Source: JBBUX01 sp037445775
Lineage (GTDB): Bacteria; Actinomycetota; Coriobacteriia; Anaerosomatales; PHET01
NCBI GenBank assembly: GCA_037445775.1
Contig: JBBIJX010000038.1
Coordinates: 1 to 16,123, forward strand
Direction: 5' to 3'
DNA: 16,123 nt
Shown here: in pieces, positions 13,122-16,123 of the stretch
How positions within the stretch are numbered: the first letter of the stretch is position 1
Layout: every line of letters begins with the position of its first letter
Notes under the pieces: generated by a model
Seen by the model: the letters and a program-made list of their open reading frames with translations, nothing else
Databases searched by the model: none
Told to the model about the DNA's origin: nothing
Program-made: the position numbers and the translations under genes

Positions 13122-16100
13122 CGAACCCCTGCTGCTCGAACTTGAGCGTACGCGCGTTCTCTGAGACGGTGCGCACCACGTTCTCCGGTACACCTGCGGG
13201 AATCTCAGCCGCAATCTCCAGCTGCACTGTGACCTTCGCCCCCGGCAGTGCCTGCAGATGGCCCACCACCTCCTGCGCAATCTGACCCGCGTCCCGTCCG
13301 AGCCGCTCGGAGTCTACCGTGACAACTCCGAAGAAGCGCTTGGGAAGGTAAGCGCCAGAAGGCGTGGGTCCGGTCGGCTCGGGGGTGCCCGGTCGCGGCT
13401 CAGGCCCGGGCGATGGCGGCACCGTGCCCGTCTCAGTGCCCGGCTCCACCTCCACCGCGTGCTCGGGATGCACGACTAGGCCGGTCGCATGAACGCTCGT
13501 CATCTCGCTGCACTTCAGGCCTTGATAGCGCCCACTTGTCTCGTCGTATGCCTCTGCGTACGCGAACGTGTCCTGCTGCCAGCCGGTGTCCATGACACCC
13601 GACTGGATCGCTCCGCTGAGCACGCCCACATCCTTCAATCGCGGCAGGTAAAGGTACTGTGCGAAGTGCTGCCACAGCTGCTTCACGGCGATGTGACCCG
13701 TGTCGGCCGGCCACAGTGGTATACGGTCCATCTCGTGCCTCAGCAGCACGCCAGCCCACTCGCTCAGCAACTGCTCTTCGTGCTTCAGCTTGCGGGCGAC
13801 CCGTTCAGGCAGCTGTCCCTCTGCGGCCGCCTTGACCTGACGCCACTCCGCACCGCCCCGCGGATCGGGCTGTGATGGAACAATCACCCACTGGAACGTC
13901 TCGTAGACACGATGCTGGGCGGCCTCCTTGGCTTGCTGCAGCTTGCTGATCGCCTGGCTGCTCTGGAAGGCATCGAGGTTCAGTGCGCCGGAGTCGCGCA
14001 CGATCGATTCCCACGCCATGGTGAGCCGCACCGCCGTGTCCAACGCATCGAGAGCCGTGCGATCCGGAGCAAGGAACACGACCATGTTTCGGAACCGGCG
14101 CGGCGCCGGGCCTTTGCTCTCCAAGATCTCCTGCGCTCGCTTCGTGGCCTCGGAGAGCTGCACCTTCGGCGAGTGCGGGAATCGCGGCCCAAGCACCACC
14201 AGCCGGACTTCGTCTTCATCAGGCACGTCGCCAGGCGAATCCGGCGCCACATGCACCGCGCAGAAATCAGAGCGCTGCGCGCACTCCGCACGCACGAGCC
14301 TCACCATCTCGGCGTGCACATCAGCTTCTGGCAGTTGCTCGGCGCGTTCCTGCGCCAGACGCGTGACGCTTGGCTGCGTGGCGAACCAGTAACGCGCGCC
14401 ATCCGTGTACAGGTGTGTCGCCTTGTCCGAGAGGTGACGGAGCGCGTCTCCAAACACTGCGGGGGTCTCGCCGGGCTGCGTGCAGCCCAGCTTGATTCGC
14501 TTGTCCTCGAGCCCGGGGTGCGTCGTTCCCGCAGTGGGCGCCGAGCCCATGTACACCGTGCGAGCGACACGGCGCGCGGCCGAATACCTGCCAAGGTTCG
14601 GGTTCTCCTTGTCGAGGGCAACGGGTTGCGACGCGGGCCCGTCGACATCACGCTCGATGACCGGCTTCCACGTGTCTTCGACGTAACGCGTGAGCTCGAA
14701 GCGCACGTCCGAATCGTCGATGGGGATGGTGCCCGGAAGGATCAGCAGCCCCGCGTCCTCGCGCACCCACAGCGCATGGATGACCGCCGCCATCAGACGC
14801 AGCACGCCGCGGGTACGTTGGAACCGCTCGAGCGTCGACCAGTCCGAGTACAGACGCTGGAAGACCTCCGGGTGGATCGGATACGCCGACTCCAACCGGC
14901 GGCGGTATTCGGTCTCGCGGCACTCGCCCGGGAAATCGCCGGTCTGCGTACGGTACAGGTTCATGAACGCTTCGATGACCGCATCGCGTGCGGCGAATGC
15001 GTCCGGATCGGTCATCTCCTCGAACAAGCGTCTGCGTACGATCTCGTACGCCTCGTCGGCACTCGCGGGCTGCCACTGCGCCGCTACGCGCTCGACGACC
15101 GCCTTCAGGCGACGCAACGCTTCGACGCCACCCTCGCCGCCCACCTCGATAGCGCTCACGTCGCCCGATGCACCCTCCACCACGCGCACCTTGTCGCTCG
15201 CCGGAATGCTCACGACTAGCAGCGCGCTCGGCACGGCCGAAGCGGCCTCGGTGAGCGCTTGGGCGAACGTGAAGTGTGTGTCGAACGTCCCTGCGGGCAA
15301 CTCACTGTTGGCGTAGAGCTGGCGGGCGTAGGCGACCCACTCGTCGATGAGCACCAAGCACGGCGAGTACGCGCGCAGCAGGTCATTCAGCTTGGTTCCC
15401 GGGTTCGTGCCGGTCCGGTCGGCCTCGGCGACGATCGCGTACCCGTCCGCGCCACCAAGCTGCCACGCCATCTCGCCCCAGAGAGTGCGGACCTCAGTGC
15501 CGTCGGCCTTCACGTCCGGCTGTCCCGGAGAGATCGCAGTACCCACCAACACGGCGCGGTTGACCGCGGGCACACCCTTTGCGTCCGCATCCTTCAAGAC
15601 TCCGTCGGCCCCAGCGAGCGTGGCGGGGTCGGCGCCTGACACGAGGTGGTAGAGCGCAAGCAGCGAGTGCGTCTTGCCGCCACCGAAGTTGGTCTGGAGC
15701 TCGATGACCGGGTCGCCGCCGGTGTCTGTGAGGCGCTTGAGTGCGCGAACCAGCAGCGAACGCAATCCGTCGGTCATATACGTGCGCCGGAAGAACTCCC
15801 GCGGCTCGCGGTACTCGTCGCTTCCTTCGCCGCGATGTACTTGCCCGAGGTCAGCTGCGAACTCGGCGGTCTGATAGTGCCCCGTGCTCACGTCGGTGTG
15901 GGGCTTGATCACCATGCGCCACGACTTGAGCCCCGCCATGGGCATGCCCTCAATCGCTGTCTGAGCAGCACGCTTAGTCTCCTTCTTGGCCGACTCCGCG
16001 AAGCGCACTCGCAGAATCTCCTGCTTCATGTGGTCCGCCTCGACCGCCTCCTGGGCCGAGACCGCCTGCAGAAGCCGGTGCACGCTGTCGAGCGCCCGAT

Positions 16101-16123
16101 ACGCGTCGTCCGCCGAGAACGGC
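13111..16123 (-). CDS. DUF499-type P-loop ATPase, 5' end outside window
   Basis: At least 1004 residues; the frame is open to the right edge and residues before the GTG at 16083 (AYRALDSVH) look native, so the true start lies beyond the window. Walker A is TNFGGGKTHS (around 15665-15695), and the Walker B-like strand is LVLIDEWVAYAR (around 15320-15355). The GGGKTHSLLALYHL pattern and the following layout fit the DUF499 (COG1483) AAA-like ATPases. A proline-rich linker (about 13360-13450) precedes a C-terminal domain. DUF499 proteins often accompany DUF1156 DNA methylases and other phage-defence genes, and are thought to act in DNA modification or defence islands. Partners, if present, lie to the right. 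It converges on the ABC operon. The last residues are FEQQGFEEE. Confidence 0.85.
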   Translation of the reverse strand, partial: PFSADDAYRALDSVHRLLQAVSAQEAVEADHMKQEILRVRFAESAKKETKRAAQTAIEGMPMAGLKSWRMVIKPHTDVSTGHYQTAEFAADLGQVHRGEGSDEYREPREFFRRTYMTDGLRSLLVRALKRLTDTGGDPVIELQTNFGGGKTHSLLALYHLVSGADPATLAGADGVLKDADAKGVPAVNRAVLVGTAISPGQPDVKADGTEVRTLWGEMAWQLGGADGYAIVAEADRTGTNPGTKLNDLLRAYSPCLVLIDEWVAYARQLYANSELPAGTFDTHFTFAQALTEAASAVPSALLVVSIPASDKVRVVEGASGDVSAIEVGGEGGVEALRRLKAVVERVAAQWQPASADEAYEIVRRRLFEEMTDPDAFAARDAVIEAFMNLYRTQTGDFPGECRETEYRRRLESAYPIHPEVFQRLYSDWSTLERFQRTRGVLRLMAAVIHALWVREDAGLLILPGTIPIDDSDVRFELTRYVEDTWKPVIERDVDGPASQPVALDKENPNLGRYSAARRVARTVYMGSAPTAGTTHPGLEDKRIKLGCTQPGETPAVFGDALRHLSDKATHLYTDGARYWFATQPSVTRLAQERAEQLPEADVHAEMVRLVRAECAQRSDFCAVHVAPDSPGDVPDEDEVRLVVLGPRFPHSPKVQLSEATKRAQEILESKGPAPRRFRNMVVFLAPDRTALDALDTAVRLTMAWESIVRDSGALNLDAFQSSQAISKLQQAKEAAQHRVYETFQWVIVPSQPDPRGGAEWRQVKAAAEGQLPERVARKLKHEEQLLSEWAGVLLRHEMDRIPLWPADTGHIAVKQLWQHFAQYLYLPRLKDVGVLSGAIQSGVMDTGWQQDTFAYAEAYDETSGRYQGLKCSEMTSVHATGLVVHPEHAVEVEPGTETGTVPPSPGPEPRPGTPEPTGPTPSGAYLPKRFFGVVTVDSERLGRDAGQIAQEVVGHLQALPGAKVTVQLEIAAEIPAGVPENVVRTVSENARTLKFEQQGFEEE

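Noticed and set aside
13912..15219. Long plus-strand open frame opposite the DUF499 gene
   Set aside because: Arg/His-rich composition typical of antisense frames in high-GC genes; the minus-strand frame has clear ATPase motifs.
16081..16083. GTG at 16083 as the start of the DUF499 gene
   Set aside because: The frame remains open with natural sequence to the edge and no ribosome site precedes this GTG; the gene is most likely truncated by the window.
1..16123. CRISPR array, insertion sequence or transposase
   Set aside because: No regularly spaced repeats with unique spacers, and no transposase or integrase motif seen on either strand.

Overview
The window is high-GC bacterial DNA. It has many GTG starts, tightly packed or overlapping operons and one probable leaderless transcript. 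This fits an actinobacterial-type genome, perhaps a Coriobacteriia-like lineage; that placement is inference from style and gene content only. The left ~2.8 kb is visibly poorer in GC than the rest and carries mostly unrecognised minus-strand genes. It starts at the 3' end of a tRNA-Asp gene, the usual insertion point of genomic islands. No integrase or second attachment site lies in the window.

Layout. 1-2.6 kb: a tiny topoisomerase-type C4 zinc-finger protein, an unrecognised 221-residue protein, and a caspase/CHAT-like putative protease split over two reading frames. 2.7-3.0 kb: a repeat cluster, a terminator, tRNA-Asp and its promoter. 3.06-4.77 kb: a two-gene minus-strand operon (AbiEii/DUF6036-like nucleotidyltransferase, then a winged-helix protein) whose promoter carries two TAATGACC repeats placed on the -35 and -10 elements. 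4.8-5.45 kb: a DUF2905 membrane protein, then gene relics including an internally deleted pirin. 5.45-6.26 kb: a VapBC-type toxin-antitoxin pair with a repeated upstream site.

6.3-13.0 kb is the functional centre. A marR-RND exporter operon reads left and a second operon reads right. The second encodes a stand-alone B12-binding protein with the Wx9EH and ExHxxG signatures of CarH/LitR light sensors, followed by a FtsX/MacB-type ABC permease and a LolD-type ATPase. The 98-bp divergent promoter region carries a good sigma70-like promoter for marR that predicts a leaderless mRNA, plus palindromes of CAGTT/AACTG type. The arrangement suggests two export systems controlled from one regulatory region by a MarR repressor and possibly a cobalamin/light-sensing partner.

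13.1 kb to the right edge: a large DUF499-type P-loop ATPase (5' end outside the window), convergent with the ABC operon. This family often sits in phage-defence islands with DUF1156 methylases, so a defence locus may continue to the right. Nothing here proves a wholly new system. The best candidates are the stand-alone CarH-type sensor beside MarR, the repeat-controlled nucleotidyltransferase pair, and the frame-split CHAT-like protein.
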